Source: Clostridiaceae bacterium (lineage in GTDB: Bacteria > Bacillota > Clostridia > DSM-8532). Taken from it: a DNA stretch of 54,890 bases. The notes under the pieces were generated by a model. That model saw only the letters and a program-made list of their open reading frames with translations. It was not told the DNA's origin and searched no databases. A program made the translations under genes and the position numbers. Shown piece after piece: positions 34,263-43,371 of the stretch. Position 1 is the first letter of the stretch. Each line of letters begins with the position of its first letter. The stretch spans positions 1 to 54,890 of the forward strand of contig JAAYNA010000120.1 of the NCBI GenBank assembly GCA_012521105.1, given 5' to 3'.

Positions 34263-35228
34263 ATGGTAAGCCATAAAAATAAAATACGTAGTACGCTTAC
34301 AAAACATTCAAAATACGCATTGAGGTTTATTATGGCTTATGCACTTGTATTAGCATCAAAAAAACCAATTAATAAGGACAGGGGGCGGTTGTTTCAAAAA
34401 ATATGTGACTGGTTCCGGGGATTTATGGCCGTACCCGTTCATGTAAGTTATAAGGAAATTGATAAAAGCCTGTTTTTATACATTATTACAATGCCTCGGC
34501 CCGAGGTGTTTTATTCCAGAAACAGAATAGGAAAAAAACGAACCCTTAAAAAATGGGCATCTGCTATAGAGAATAATAATATTGAGCATTATTTGCTTGA
34601 AACACCATTAAGGGAATATATTAATGGTGGATGGACGATAGACAAATACGATTATCTTGCAGAAAGTTTAAAAAAGAATATGCATTTGCTTTTTACGATG
34701 AACCCGCTAAAAGGTTTAAAAGTGCAGAATATGACCGTTACACTGTCGGGAGTTAAAAAGGAATTTATCTGGCCCCAGTTAATGCCTGTGCTAAGAAAAT
34801 TTAAACTTTTGAACGTAATAGACCCAGACAACAGTTTACAGGATATGTGGGATGAATTTATGGCAGAAACGGGTGTTCCTGTTTGTATAACAGAAGATTG
34901 TGGCGTGCTTTCCAGAAGCCATATTTGGATTTCATATGAAGATGCCAATAACGATTATCCTTTTAACGGGATAAAGGTGGCTGCTTGTACAAAAAGTATA
35001 ATTTGCCCAAATGACAAAAGACAATTCCTGATAGGCTACACTTTTCAGAAGAAGCTGTTGAAAAAGCTTGGAATAGAATTAGTGCAGAGGTTTAATAATC
35101 ATGAGTTGTCCGAATTTTTACTGCATATGCTGATAAATATAAAAGATGTTTCCATACCCGAAGCAGAAGAAATTTTAGGTGTAAAAATTTCCATCATAAC
35201 AATTGAATCACTAATTCAATGTTCTTGA
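34263..35228 (+). CDS. Unrecognised cytoplasmic protein of about 300 residues
   Basis: The predicted protein has no signal peptide, no clear membrane segment and no motif I recognise. It is rich in Lys and aromatic residues, with a few Cys (PVCITEDCGV, AACTKSIICPN) that could bind a metal. ATG 34263 has no ribosome site and gives a basic 23-residue extension. ATG 34332, with GAGG 6 nt upstream, is an equally good start (298 residues). The stop codon overlaps the -35 of the greA promoter. It sits between uvrC and greA but is probably not functionally tied to either. Confidence 0.65.
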   Translation: MVSHKNKIRSTLTKHSKYALRFIMAYALVLASKKPINKDRGRLFQKICDWFRGFMAVPVHVSYKEIDKSLFLYIITMPRPEVFYSRNRIGKKRTLKKWASAIENNNIEHYLLETPLREYINGGWTIDKYDYLAESLKKNMHLLFTMNPLKGLKVQNMTVTLSGVKKEFIWPQLMPVLRKFKLLNVIDPDNSLQDMWDEFMAETGVPVCITEDCGVLSRSHIWISYEDANNDYPFNGIKVAACTKSIICPNDKRQFLIGYTFQKKLLKKLGIELVQRFNNHELSEFLLHMLINIKDVSIPEAEEILGVKISIITIESLIQCS

Positions 35229-35253
35229 CATTATAGAATGTGTGCTTTATAAT
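35225..35253 (+). promoter_or_regulatory. Perfect-consensus sigma-A promoter of greA-lysS
   Basis: TTGACA (35225-35230), a 17-bp spacer and TATAAT (35248-35253) match consensus at all 12 positions. The -35 overlaps the stop codon of the upstream gene. Transcription would start near 35260, leaving a leader of about 235 nt before greA. Confidence 0.9.
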
Positions 35254-35259
35254 GTTAGC

Positions 35260-35497
35260 ATTGTAATGGGGGAAGTTTTTTTCTCCCATTATATAGCGTT
35301 TACGCATATTACTATTATTGGTGTATTTCAGGTATATCGAAGGGGAAGTTACAAGTATCAGTTACTCCCACCAAAAACTTAAAAACAGAAATGTCATTAC
35401 AGGAATAAAAGTATTTTAATTGGATAAATTATTGTAACTCTTACTGTAAGTTTTTATGGGGGATACAGAGAGAAAATAAAAAAAGGAGTAGCATTGC
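35260..35497 (+). promoter_or_regulatory. Long structured 5' leader of greA
   Basis: The leader opens with a stem TAATGGG(GGAA)/(TTCT)CCCATTA (35264-35291) whose loop contains a T-run. A second domain is closed by TTGGTG/CACCAA (35318-35323 and 35369-35374) around a GGG-A-GT/ACTCCC stem. No terminator lies before greA. I recognise no riboswitch class; the fold is by eye. Confidence 0.4.
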
Positions 35498-35974
35498 ATG
35501 AGTGGCAAAGAGATATTCTTAACTTATGAAGGACTTAGAAAGCTCGAAGACGAATTAGAACGCTTAAAAGGGGAAAAAAGACGGGAAATTGCAGAAAGAA
35601 TAAGACAGGCATTAGCATTCGGGGATATTTCAGAAAATTCAGAGTATGATGAAGCTAAAAATGAACAGGCTAAGAATGAGCTCCGCATTGTACAGTTAGA
35701 AAATATGCTGAAAAATGCAACTTTGATCGATGAAGATGAAATAGATACTAATTCTGTCCGGTTAGGGACCCGCGTAAAAGTATACGACATGGAGTTTGAT
35801 GAAGAGGTGGATTATTATATCGTGGGCTCAACCGAAGCCGATCCGCTGGAGCAAAGAATTTCGAATGATTCACCGGTCGGCCGTGCCCTGTTGGGAAAAA
35901 AACCCGGTGATATTGTAACCGTTCAGGTTCCTGATGGTACTGTACAGCTGAAAATACTTAAAATATACAAATAA
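35498..35974 (+). CDS. greA: Transcription elongation factor GreA
   Basis: GreA rescues backtracked RNA polymerase by stimulating transcript cleavage. The 158-residue protein has the N-terminal coiled coil (about 1-75) with the acidic tip motif [15 protein letters not shown] (about 43-57). The C-terminal domain (about 80-158) shows the typical [20 protein letters not shown] and [14 protein letters not shown] segments. AAAGGAG lies upstream of the ATG. It is transcribed from a perfect promoter with a long leader and followed by a terminator, with lysS next as is common in Firmicutes. Confidence 0.97.
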   Translation: MSGKEIFLTYEGLRKLEDELERLKGEKRREIAERIRQALAFGDISENSEYDEAKNEQAKNELRIVQLENMLKNATLIDEDEIDTNSVRLGTRVKVYDMEFDEEVDYYIVGSTEADPLEQRISNDSPVGRALLGKKPGDIVTVQVPDGTVQLKILKIYK

Positions 35975-36028
35975 TTACACAAGTATTGTTAACAGCGGTT
36001 TCATGGGGTATAATATTTCTATAGTAAA

Positions 36029-36058
36029 ACAGTTTACATTATAATGTAAGCTGTTTTT
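36029..36058 (+). terminator. Terminator between greA and lysS
   Basis: A 12-bp stem (left arm 36029-36040, right arm 36043-36054, one T-G wobble) is followed by five T. A second weak hairpin GCCAA/TTGGC with a T-run follows at 36069-36088. Partial read-through into lysS is possible. Confidence 0.8.
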
Positions 36059-36139
36059 GCATATGTTTGCCAATATTTGGCTGTTTTTCCTGTCGTTATC
36101 CGGGAAAAATACAGTAATACAATTTCAGGAGGACTGTAA

Positions 36140-37636
36140 ATGTCAGAAAATTTCAATGCTAGCACAGAGGAAGTTCAGGAGTTAAATGAAATTCTTCAAA
36201 TAAGAAGGCAAAAGCTTAAGGATTTGCAGGATAAGGGTAAAGATCCTTTTTGCATTGTAAAATATAATGTAACTCACAAAACAAAAGAGGTAATTGATTC
36301 CTTTGACGAGCTTGAAGGAAAAACTGTCTCAATTGCAGGCAGAATAATGGCAAAACGGGGTATGGGAAAAACCAGTTTCTGCGATCTTCAAGACAGAGAT
36401 GGGAAAATTCAGCTCTTTGTACGCGTAAATGAGCTTGGCGAAGATGCTTACGAAGAGTTTAAAAAATTGGATATCGGTGACATCATAGGTATTAACGGAA
36501 CAGTTTTCCGAACACGCATGGGCGAAATCAGTGTAAGGGTACATGAATACACCCTTTTATCCAAGTCTTTAAGACCACTGCCCGAAAAGTTCCATGGGCT
36601 TAAAGATACCGACATTCGTTATCGTCAAAGATATCTGGATCTTATTGTTAATCCTGAAGTGAAGAAGACCTTTATCATGCGCAGCAGGATTATATCAGCC
36701 ATAAGAAGCTTTTTAGACGGCAGAGGTTTTCTGGAAGTTGAGACCCCTATTTTAAACATGATCCCGGGGGGCGCTAATGCAAGACCTTTTATTACACATC
36801 ATAATACCCTGGATTTGGATATGTACCTGCGCATTGCTCCCGAATTATATTTAAAAAGATTAATTGTCGGTGGCATGGAAAAGGTTTATGAACTGGGGCG
36901 TATGTTTAGAAATGAAGGAATGTCGGTTAAACATAATCCTGAATTTACATTATTGGAAGTATATGAAGCTTATACCGACTACCATGGAATGATGAAATTA
37001 ACCGAAGACATGTATATCCATATTGCTGACACGGTATTGGGCACAAGGAAATTCGAGTATCAGGGTCAGGAAATTGATCTGTCTTTGCCCTGGCCGCGTA
37101 TGACCATGACAGAAGCTGTGAAAAAATATTCGGGTGTTGATTTTGACACCATTTCATCAGATGATGAAGCTGTTTCGGTGGCAAAAGAAAAAGGTCTTGA
37201 TGTAGACGGAATAACCACTAAAGGTGAGATTCTTAACTTGTTTTTTGAGGAGTTTGTTGAAGAAAATCTTATACAGCCTACTTTTATAATAGATTATCCC
37301 GTTGAGGTTTCTCCGTTAACAAAGAGAAAACCTGATAAACCTGAATTGACCGAACGGTTTGAATTGTTTATAACAGGGCGTGAAATGGCTAATGCTTATT
37401 CCGAGCTGAATGATCCTGTTGATCAGAAGGAAAGGTTTTTAGATCAGGTTAGAAAACGGGAGCAGGGTGATGAAGAAGCCAATATGATGGATGAAGATTA
37501 TGTATTGGCACTGGAACATGGTCTTCCTCCTACAGGTGGCCTCGGTGTTGGCATTGATCGGCTTGTTATGCTGTTCACAAATTCTTATTCCATACGTGAT
37601 GTTTTATTGTTTCCAACAATGAAACCTAAGGAGTGA
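36140..37636 (+). CDS. lysS: Lysyl-tRNA synthetase, class II
   Basis: LysS charges tRNA-Lys. The 498-residue protein has the OB-fold anticodon domain (about 60-160, [15 protein letters not shown]) and the class II catalytic core with motif 1 ([20 protein letters not shown], about 197-216), motif 2 ([21 protein letters not shown]) and motif 3 ([18 protein letters not shown], near 465). CAGGAGG supports the ATG. Its length is normal. It lies 20 bp before the J-domain-like gene. Confidence 0.97.
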   Translation: MSENFNASTEEVQELNEILQIRRQKLKDLQDKGKDPFCIVKYNVTHKTKEVIDSFDELEGKTVSIAGRIMAKRGMGKTSFCDLQDRDGKIQLFVRVNELGEDAYEEFKKLDIGDIIGINGTVFRTRMGEISVRVHEYTLLSKSLRPLPEKFHGLKDTDIRYRQRYLDLIVNPEVKKTFIMRSRIISAIRSFLDGRGFLEVETPILNMIPGGANARPFITHHNTLDLDMYLRIAPELYLKRLIVGGMEKVYELGRMFRNEGMSVKHNPEFTLLEVYEAYTDYHGMMKLTEDMYIHIADTVLGTRKFEYQGQEIDLSLPWPRMTMTEAVKKYSGVDFDTISSDDEAVSVAKEKGLDVDGITTKGEILNLFFEEFVEENLIQPTFIIDYPVEVSPLTKRKPDKPELTERFELFITGREMANAYSELNDPVDQKERFLDQVRKREQGDEEANMMDEDYVLALEHGLPPTGGLGVGIDRLVMLFTNSYSIRDVLLFPTMKPKE

Positions 37637-37655
37637 TTTTTAAAGGGGGGCTTCT

Positions 37656-38531
37656 ATGAATCAACTTGATAGGGAAAAGGCTCTGGAAATTTTGCAGTTG
37701 AATTCAGAGGCAACAAAGGACGATGTATCAAAAAGGTATAGCATTTTGACCAGAAAATTCAGAACCATGGAAAAAGATGAAAGAGGCTATACTATAGAAG
37801 ATGTTACCCATGCCTATAATTTGCTGATGGGAATAACATATATTGACAAAAAGGAAGAAGAGAGGCAGAGGGCGTTAAGGGAAAATCCTCCTTTACTTGC
37901 AAGGCTTCTGAAAGTAGATCCTGTAAAACTGGAAAACTTTTTTCACTACTATAAGATACATATGATAATTTCAGTTGCAGTGATCGCTATTCTGTTCTTT
38001 TCAATACGAAGTTGTATAAATCAGGTTGAGCCTGATTTCACTCTTATTTGCTATGGCAAGATCTATTGTCAGGATCCGGAGTTAATTGAAAATGATGTGA
38101 AAGAACGACTTCCAGGGCTCGAAGCTCCTTCAGTTCAGTTTATAAGCAGTATGGCTGAAGACCCGCAATATCAGTATGCATCCCAGATGAAATTTGTTGC
38201 AATGATAGCAGCCAGAGAAGTTGATATTGTTATTATGGATAAGGAAACCTTTGAAATGCTTTTAACTCAGGGAATGTTCCTCTCTCTGGATGACCTGATT
38301 GGAGAGCTTGGTTTTCGGGAGGAAAGCTATGTCAGTGGCAAAGAAATAATTGATGAAACAGAAGATGGTGAGCTTGTAACAGGCCCTTTACATGTATATG
38401 GTGTTGATATATCTGAAAATGAATTTATAAAGGATAATAATATTTATGCAGACAGTGCAATAGTAGCTATAGTTCGGAATACAGAAAGAATGGACAGGGC
38501 TTTGGAGTTTATTAACAGTTTGAATGACTGA
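37656..38531 (+). CDS. Membrane protein with HPD-less J-like domain
   Basis: The 291-residue protein begins with a J-domain-like helical pair (about residues 6-55, KALEILQLNSEATKDDVSKR). The HPD loop that stimulates DnaK is missing, so it is not a normal co-chaperone. A single membrane segment follows (about 103-122). The external part (about 125-291) resembles a small solute-binding-like alpha/beta fold with paired FTLICYG and VDIVIMDKETFEML strands. AAGGGGGG lies before the ATG. It sits 35 bp ahead of the STAS/anti-sigma/sigma genes and could be their membrane sensor; that is inference from position. Confidence 0.7.
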   Translation: MNQLDREKALEILQLNSEATKDDVSKRYSILTRKFRTMEKDERGYTIEDVTHAYNLLMGITYIDKKEEERQRALRENPPLLARLLKVDPVKLENFFHYYKIHMIISVAVIAILFFSIRSCINQVEPDFTLICYGKIYCQDPELIENDVKERLPGLEAPSVQFISSMAEDPQYQYASQMKFVAMIAAREVDIVIMDKETFEMLLTQGMFLSLDDLIGELGFREESYVSGKEIIDETEDGELVTGPLHVYGVDISENEFIKDNNIYADSAIVAIVRNTERMDRALEFINSLND

Positions 38532-38566
38532 AGGCAAAAATTTCAGTTAAAGGAGGAGTAGCAGTT

Positions 38567-38887
38567 ATGTTTGAAATGAAAGTGGACAACCCTTGTGAAA
38601 ATGGAAAAGTACGAATTGTCTTAAGCGGAGAAATTGATATTTCAACAGCATCGGAGTTTAAAACCAGATTATACGAATTAATTGGTGACGGAACGAAAGA
38701 TATTGAACTAATCTGTGACAGGTTATCGTATATAGACAGTACCGGGCTTGGCATTCTTGTTGGGGCACTGAAAAGGGTAAAAAACCATCAGAATAATGTG
38801 TATATATATCGGCTGCGGGATAATATAAGAAAGCTTTTTAGAATTACAGGGCTCGACAAAGTTTTTATTCTGGAGGAAGCAGTATGA
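38567..38887 (+). CDS. STAS-domain anti-sigma factor antagonist
   Basis: The 106-residue STAS protein is of the SpoIIAA/RsbV kind. Unphosphorylated, it binds the anti-sigma kinase and frees the sigma factor. The phosphorylation site is in SYIDSTGLGILVGALK (S63 or the neighbouring T64), after the usual beta-alpha pattern VRIVLSGEIDISTASEFK. GGAGG lies 8-9 nt before the ATG. The stop overlaps the next start (ATGA). Gene order STAS, kinase-like, sigma matches the spoIIA and sigB operons. Confidence 0.9.
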   Translation: MFEMKVDNPCENGKVRIVLSGEIDISTASEFKTRLYELIGDGTKDIELICDRLSYIDSTGLGILVGALKRVKNHQNNVYIYRLRDNIRKLFRITGLDKVFILEEAV

Positions 38888-39282
38888 ACGGAAACTTTGA
38901 TGAGATTATAATAAAATTACCAAAAAAAGCTGAATATGTGGGGTTTATCAGACTTACCGTATCAGGACTGGTATCAAAAATCGGGTTTGATATTGATACC
39001 GTTGAAGACATAAAGGTTGTTGTTTCAGAGATATGTACAAGAATTGTTTCATCGGACTGTGATTCCAACGAATACTACGATGTGAAGTTTAAGTTGTTTA
39101 CCGATGGGTTCAGGGCTTTTTTCAAAGTGCCGAACTGTCTTGCAGATAATTTATTTGAAGGCGATTCGGGAGAGTTTGCAAAAGCAATTATATCCTCATT
39201 AACAGATGAGTTTAGCATTACATGTGATGATGACTGTATTATAACTATTGGGAAAAATTTGGGGGATTCCGTTAATGGATAA
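38884..39282 (+). CDS. Degenerate RsbW/SpoIIAB-like anti-sigma protein
   Basis: The 132-residue protein aligns with anti-sigma kinases (FIRLTVSGLVSKIGFDIDTV, EDIKVVVSEICTRIV), but the ATP-binding motifs are broken. The N-box asparagine is R53 (SEICTRIV for SEACTNAV). The DxGxGF box is replaced around FKVPNCLAD, and the Gly-rich lid segment reads GEFAKAI. It probably cannot bind ATP or phosphorylate the STAS protein. It may still bind sigma or the STAS protein. It overlaps the STAS gene (4 bp) and the sigma gene (8 bp). An intact kinase gene lies just after sigma. Confidence 0.78.
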   Translation: MNGNFDEIIIKLPKKAEYVGFIRLTVSGLVSKIGFDIDTVEDIKVVVSEICTRIVSSDCDSNEYYDVKFKLFTDGFRAFFKVPNCLADNLFEGDSGEFAKAIISSLTDEFSITCDDDCIITIGKNLGDSVNG

Positions 39283-40027
39283 AAGTAAGGAAAACCAAAA
39301 CGCAGTTTCCGATAAGCTTTTATTTACACAATACCGTGAAAATAACGATCTGAATATTCGTAATGAGATTGTTTCCCGGTACATATATCTGGCAGAGATT
39401 CTTGCAAAAAAGTTTATAAATCGTGGTGTGGAATATGATGATTTATACCAGGTTGCGTGTATGGCATTGATAAATGCAGTTGATCGCTTCGACGTTAATG
39501 CCAACGTTAAATTTGTAAGTTTTGCTACACCAACCATCATAGGTGAGATTAAGCGTTATTTTCGTGATAAGGCTTCTGTAATACGTGTTCCAAGAAGAAT
39601 CTACGAAATATATCAGAAGGTTAACCAGGCCAGAGAAACGCTCATGCAGAAAAATGGCAGGGTACCAAGGGTTGATGAAATAGCCGAATATTTAAATCTT
39701 AGCGAAGAGACAATCCTTGAAACAATTGAATCCTGGAATGTTTATAAAATGCAATCCTTTGATCAGACAGTTTATGAAGATGACGATTTAGAGCTTCATG
39801 GGGCCATTGGAGAAGATGACGAGTCTTTTGAAAAAATTAACAACAGAGATTTTTTAGAAAAATCAATGCAACATTTTAACGATACAGAAAAAGAATTCAT
39901 AAAACTCAGGTATTTTGAAAACAGAACGCAAAAAGAAATCGCAGAAAATTTTAACGTGTCCCAGATGTATATTTCAAGGCTTGAAAGAAAAACTCTTGAG
40001 AAATTTAGAAGAATTTTGAGAAAGTAG
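39275..40027 (+). CDS. SigB/SigF/SigG-family sigma factor
   Basis: The 250-residue sigma factor has region 2 (YDDLYQVACMALINAVDRFD, VKFVSFATPTIIGEIKRYFR), region 3 (about 115-165) and region 4 (EIAENFNVSQMYISRLERKT). It resembles the group-3 general stress and sporulation sigmas. The RDKASVIRVPRR segment differs from sporulation sigmas and from the usual Trp-containing SigB form, so I call it SigB-like and not SigF. GGGGGA precedes ATG 39275. The neighbouring STAS and two kinase-like genes indicate partner-switching control. Confidence 0.88.
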   Translation: MDKSKENQNAVSDKLLFTQYRENNDLNIRNEIVSRYIYLAEILAKKFINRGVEYDDLYQVACMALINAVDRFDVNANVKFVSFATPTIIGEIKRYFRDKASVIRVPRRIYEIYQKVNQARETLMQKNGRVPRVDEIAEYLNLSEETILETIESWNVYKMQSFDQTVYEDDDLELHGAIGEDDESFEKINNRDFLEKSMQHFNDTEKEFIKLRYFENRTQKEIAENFNVSQMYISRLERKTLEKFRRILRK

Positions 40028-40107
40028 ACAATATGGTGGTAAGTAATAGGCAGGATGATTATTGGCGTCTCACCGAATATAAAAGTGAGACTGATGGAGC
40101 TGGTCGG

Positions 40108-40539
40108 ATGAAAGTAAAGAAAATATACAGAGGTTTTATTATAAATGATGTTAATGCTGTCTGTGAAACGGTTAGAGGTATTGTTTCGTATTTGGAGAAT
40201 TCCATCGGGATTAACAGTGATCAGTCCTTTGATGTGAAAATAATATTAAATGAGCTGCTTCAAAATGCAATAGAACATGGAAATCTTTTAAATGGTAAAA
40301 AAAAGGTATTCATGGATGTCCGTATCAGAGAAAAGGATGTTCTGAACATTACAATAAAGGATCAGGGACAGGGTTTTGATGTAGGTAAGGTTTTAAGTAT
40401 GAAAAATGATCATATAAATTGCGATATTCTTGAGCTTCCTGAATGTGGCAGGGGGATTCAGATAGTCAGAAGTTTATGCGATGATATAACTTTTAATCAA
40501 AGAGGCAACTGTATTACCGTAAAAAAGAGGTTGCTCTGA
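40108..40539 (+). CDS. Intact RsbW-type anti-sigma serine kinase
   Basis: The 143-residue GHKL ATPase has the complete ATP site: N-box ILNELLQNAIEHGN (about 45-58), G1 box DQGQGFD (near 90) and G2 segment GRGIQIVRSL (near 120). It can therefore phosphorylate the STAS antagonist and hold the sigma factor. GGAG lies 8 nt before ATG 40108; the longer frame from 40033 adds 25 residues without a ribosome site. It follows the sigma gene, whereas the degenerate homologue precedes it. Confidence 0.85.
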   Translation: MKVKKIYRGFIINDVNAVCETVRGIVSYLENSIGINSDQSFDVKIILNELLQNAIEHGNLLNGKKKVFMDVRIREKDVLNITIKDQGQGFDVGKVLSMKNDHINCDILELPECGRGIQIVRSLCDDITFNQRGNCITVKKRLL

Positions 40540-40585
40540 AAAATACTTTTTTTACCATTAAGGTTAGGGAAGGACAAACTTTTTA

Positions 40586-40614
40586 TGGTCACAATACAGA
40601 AGATGTGATATAAT
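40586..40614 (+). promoter_or_regulatory. Extended -10 promoter of the clpE-like gene
   Basis: TGGTCA (40586-40591) and TATAAT (40609-40614) are 17 bp apart, with TGA directly before the -10. GGTCA in the -35 recalls a CtsR half-site, but no correctly spaced second heptad is present. Confidence 0.6.
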
Positions 40615-40701
40615 TAGAGTATAAAGTTGATAATCAGGTTTTGTTATCATAGATTTGTAGAAAATGGGATAAAGATCCCTTTCGGAAATGGAGATGAGAA
40701 G

Positions 40702-43008
40702 ATGATTAAGTGTTCCATTTGCAAAAAAAATATTGCAGTTATATTTATAACTAAGGTTGTGAACGGAAAGCAGGAACCTATTGGGTTATGCATGCAATGT
40801 GCGCAAAAGCAGGGAATTGCCCCGTTAAATCAAATTATTCAACAGACCGGGATGACCCAGCAGGATTTTGAAAACTTAAGCAATCAGATGATGAGTTTAT
40901 TTGAAAATATGGACATAGACAGTATTGAAGAAGCTTTTTCCGAAAATGAGGAAGGTAAAAGCAACCAGATGCTACGTCCTTTCAGTAATCTGGTACCTGA
41001 GGATAAAACCACCGGCTCAGACGACAAAAAAACTGCAAATTATGACGGCGTAAGGGTTAAGACAAAGAAGCAGGCAAAACGAAAATATCTTGATATGTAT
41101 GGCACGAATTTAACTGACAAGGCTGCAAAGGGAGAAATCGACAAAATTATTGGCCGTGAGCGTGAAATTGATCGTGTAATTCAGATTCTGAACAGAAGAG
41201 CAAAAAACAATCCTGTGCTGATAGGGGAGCCGGGTGTGGGTAAAACAGCAATAGCCGAGGGATTGGCTGTGCGTATTGTAAACAGACAGGTGCCTGCAAG
41301 GTTCTTTACAAGCGAAATTTATCTCCTTGATTTAGCTGCAGTTGTTGCTGGCACGCAATTCAGAGGCCAGTTTGAAGCAAGAATGAAATCCATTTTAAAG
41401 GAAGCAACAGAAAATGGTAATATTATACTGGTTATAGATGAAATACACAATATTGTTGGTGCAGGTGATGCGGAAGGTGGCGCCATGAATGCGGCTAACA
41501 TATTAAAGCCGGCTCTTGCCCGTGGAGAAGTGCAGATAATAGGTGCCACAACGCTGGATGAATACAGAAAATATATTGAAAAGGACGCAGCTTTGGAGAG
41601 AAGGTTCCAGCCCGTTTTGGTGGATGAACCCACCGTTTCCGAGTCGATTGAAATTCTTAAGGGAATCAGAAACTACTATGAAGACTATCATCATGTAAGA
41701 ATTCCCGATGATGTTATCGAATATGCAGTAATACTGTCAGACCGGTATATTCACGACAGGTTCCTTCCCGATAAGGCAATTGATGTTATTGACGAGGCGG
41801 GTTCACGAGTTAATCTTATGAACCAGGGTTTAGTTGAATTGGAAGCTCTGAAGCTTGAACTGCAAAAAGTGCAGGAAGCTAAAGAACAGGCTGCTTTACA
41901 TGACGATTATAAAAAAGCGGCTGACTATAAAGTGGAAGAATGCAGGCTGCAGGAAAAGATTAATGAACTGACCGGAAAATATGGAACAATGGATGTTACC
42001 AGGGATGATATTGCACATGTAATCGAGTCCTGGACAAAAATACCAGTCAGCAGAATAACAGAAGCCGAAGCTCAAAAACTAATCTCGCTGGAAGAACGCC
42101 TTCATAAAAGGGTTGTCGGGCAGAACAGAGCAGTTGAGAGTGTTTCGAAAGCAATCAGACGAAACAGATCTGATTTTAGAAAGAAGCGTAAACCCAGTTC
42201 ATTTATCTTTGTAGGACCCACAGGTGTTGGGAAAACAGAGCTTGCCCGTGCTGTTGCTGAAGAGTTGTTTGGCAGTGAAGATTCAATGATAAGACTTGAT
42301 ATGTCCGAATATATGGAAAAGCACACAGTATCTAAATTAATAGGCGCACCTCCGGGATACGTAGGCTTTGATCAGGGCGGACAATTAACTGAAAAAGTGC
42401 GCAGGAAGCCATATTCTGTAATTTTACTTGACGAAATTGAAAAAGCTCATCCCGATGTTTTTAATCTGCTTTTACAGATTATGGAGGATGGAAGGCTGAC
42501 AGACAATCAGGGAAGAACGGTTGGGTTTGAAAATACAATTATAATCATGACATCCAATGCCGGAACCAGCAATCGGGCCTACAGTATAGGTTATAACAAT
42601 GAAAGCAACACTGCTCTTGAAAAACAGGTAACCGATGCTGTGAGAAACACTTTCCGACCCGAGTTTTTAAACAGAGTGGATGAAGTTATTGTTTTTGAAG
42701 AATTAACAAAAGAACAGTTGAATAAGATTGTGGATATGATGATAGAAGAAGTAAGAAGAGATGCTCTGGAAAAAGGTATTGATATCAGAGTAAGTCAAAA
42801 GGCCAAAAATGCACTGGTTGAAAAAGGTTATAGCCCGAAATACGGAGCAAGACCTCTTCGCAGGAAGATTCAGCAGTATATAGAAGATGAACTTGCCGAA
42901 AGATACTTAAAAGGTGAGATAACTAATGGTTCTGTTGTTTCGGTTGATTTTGACGGTGACAAATTTGTTTTTGACATTCAAAAATTAACTTCCCAGACAG
43001 TTAATTAA
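40702..43008 (+). CDS. clpE: ClpE-like Hsp100 ATPase with N-terminal zinc finger
   Basis: This AAA+ unfoldase of 768 residues is expected to work with ClpP or as a disaggregase. The N-terminus is a four-cysteine zinc finger (C4, C7, C30, C33), as in ClpE and McsA, with no Clp-N repeat. A Gln/Glu-rich linker follows, then AAA module 1 ([19 protein letters not shown]), a UVR/coiled-coil middle ([18 protein letters not shown]), module 2 ([19 protein letters not shown]) and the C-terminal D2-small domain ([11 protein letters not shown]). GGAGATGAG precedes ATG 40702. It has its own promoter and terminator. Confidence 0.88.
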   Translation: MIKCSICKKNIAVIFITKVVNGKQEPIGLCMQCAQKQGIAPLNQIIQQTGMTQQDFENLSNQMMSLFENMDIDSIEEAFSENEEGKSNQMLRPFSNLVPEDKTTGSDDKKTANYDGVRVKTKKQAKRKYLDMYGTNLTDKAAKGEIDKIIGREREIDRVIQILNRRAKNNPVLIGEPGVGKTAIAEGLAVRIVNRQVPARFFTSEIYLLDLAAVVAGTQFRGQFEARMKSILKEATENGNIILVIDEIHNIVGAGDAEGGAMNAANILKPALARGEVQIIGATTLDEYRKYIEKDAALERRFQPVLVDEPTVSESIEILKGIRNYYEDYHHVRIPDDVIEYAVILSDRYIHDRFLPDKAIDVIDEAGSRVNLMNQGLVELEALKLELQKVQEAKEQAALHDDYKKAADYKVEECRLQEKINELTGKYGTMDVTRDDIAHVIESWTKIPVSRITEAEAQKLISLEERLHKRVVGQNRAVESVSKAIRRNRSDFRKKRKPSSFIFVGPTGVGKTELARAVAEELFGSEDSMIRLDMSEYMEKHTVSKLIGAPPGYVGFDQGGQLTEKVRRKPYSVILLDEIEKAHPDVFNLLLQIMEDGRLTDNQGRTVGFENTIIIMTSNAGTSNRAYSIGYNNESNTALEKQVTDAVRNTFRPEFLNRVDEVIVFEELTKEQLNKIVDMMIEEVRRDALEKGIDIRVSQKAKNALVEKGYSPKYGARPLRRKIQQYIEDELAERYLKGEITNGSVVSVDFDGDKFVFDIQKLTSQTVN

Positions 43009-43030
43009 AATTGCAATTTAAACTTACAGA

Positions 43031-43058
43031 GATCCGGTTAATAACCGGATCTTTTTTT
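43031..43058 (+). terminator. Terminator after clpE
   Basis: GATCCGGTTA (43031-43040) pairs with TAACCGGATC (43042-43051), followed by seven T. It lies 23 bp after the stop codon. Confidence 0.93.
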
Positions 43059-43157
43059 GTTAACTAAAGATTCTTTTTATGCTTTTAGAATATTTTTAGA
43101 ATAAGCATCAAAAAATAAACATGGTTTTCTTCAAAAAATGAAAAGGGAGGTCTTCAA

Positions 43158-43325
43158 ATGTCGGTAAGAACTTTAAACAGGACACGAAACCTGTGGATAG
43201 TTATTGCTTTATCAGTTTTGCTGATTGGGGGAGCTGTTTTATTACTTATTCATTCAACACGGCAAAAGGAGCAAATACCTCAAAAAGGGGTCTTTGTTCT
43301 TAATGGAAATATTACTCGACAATGA
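43158..43325 (+). CDS. Unrecognised 55-residue single-pass membrane protein
   Basis: This short gene has GGGAGG 7 nt before its ATG and ends 46 bp before spoVAC. The product has a basic start (MSVRTLNRTRN), one clear membrane helix at about residues 12-31 and a short polar external tail with a hydrophobic patch (GVFVLNGNI). The positive-inside rule puts the N-terminus in the cytoplasm. No family is recognised. Its place directly ahead of spoVACDE, with no terminator between, suggests expression in the forespore and a possible accessory role there; both are inference. Confidence 0.68.
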   Translation: MSVRTLNRTRNLWIVIALSVLLIGGAVLLLIHSTRQKEQIPQKGVFVLNGNITRQ

Positions 43326-43371
43326 GCAGTTTTAAACAAATTTCCACCTATATTTGGCGGAGGTATAGAAA

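Noticed and set aside
40570..40600. CtsR-like heptads (GGACAAA and GGTCACA) ahead of the clpE-like gene
   Set aside because: CtsR operators are direct heptads separated by 3 bp; here the spacing is 8 bp and both heptads have mismatches.
43086..43125. A SigG-like promoter (GAATA and CATGGTT) ahead of the spoVA operon
   Set aside because: The spacing (16 bp) and the -10 do not fit well enough; sigma-G control is expected from the family but not shown by this sequence.
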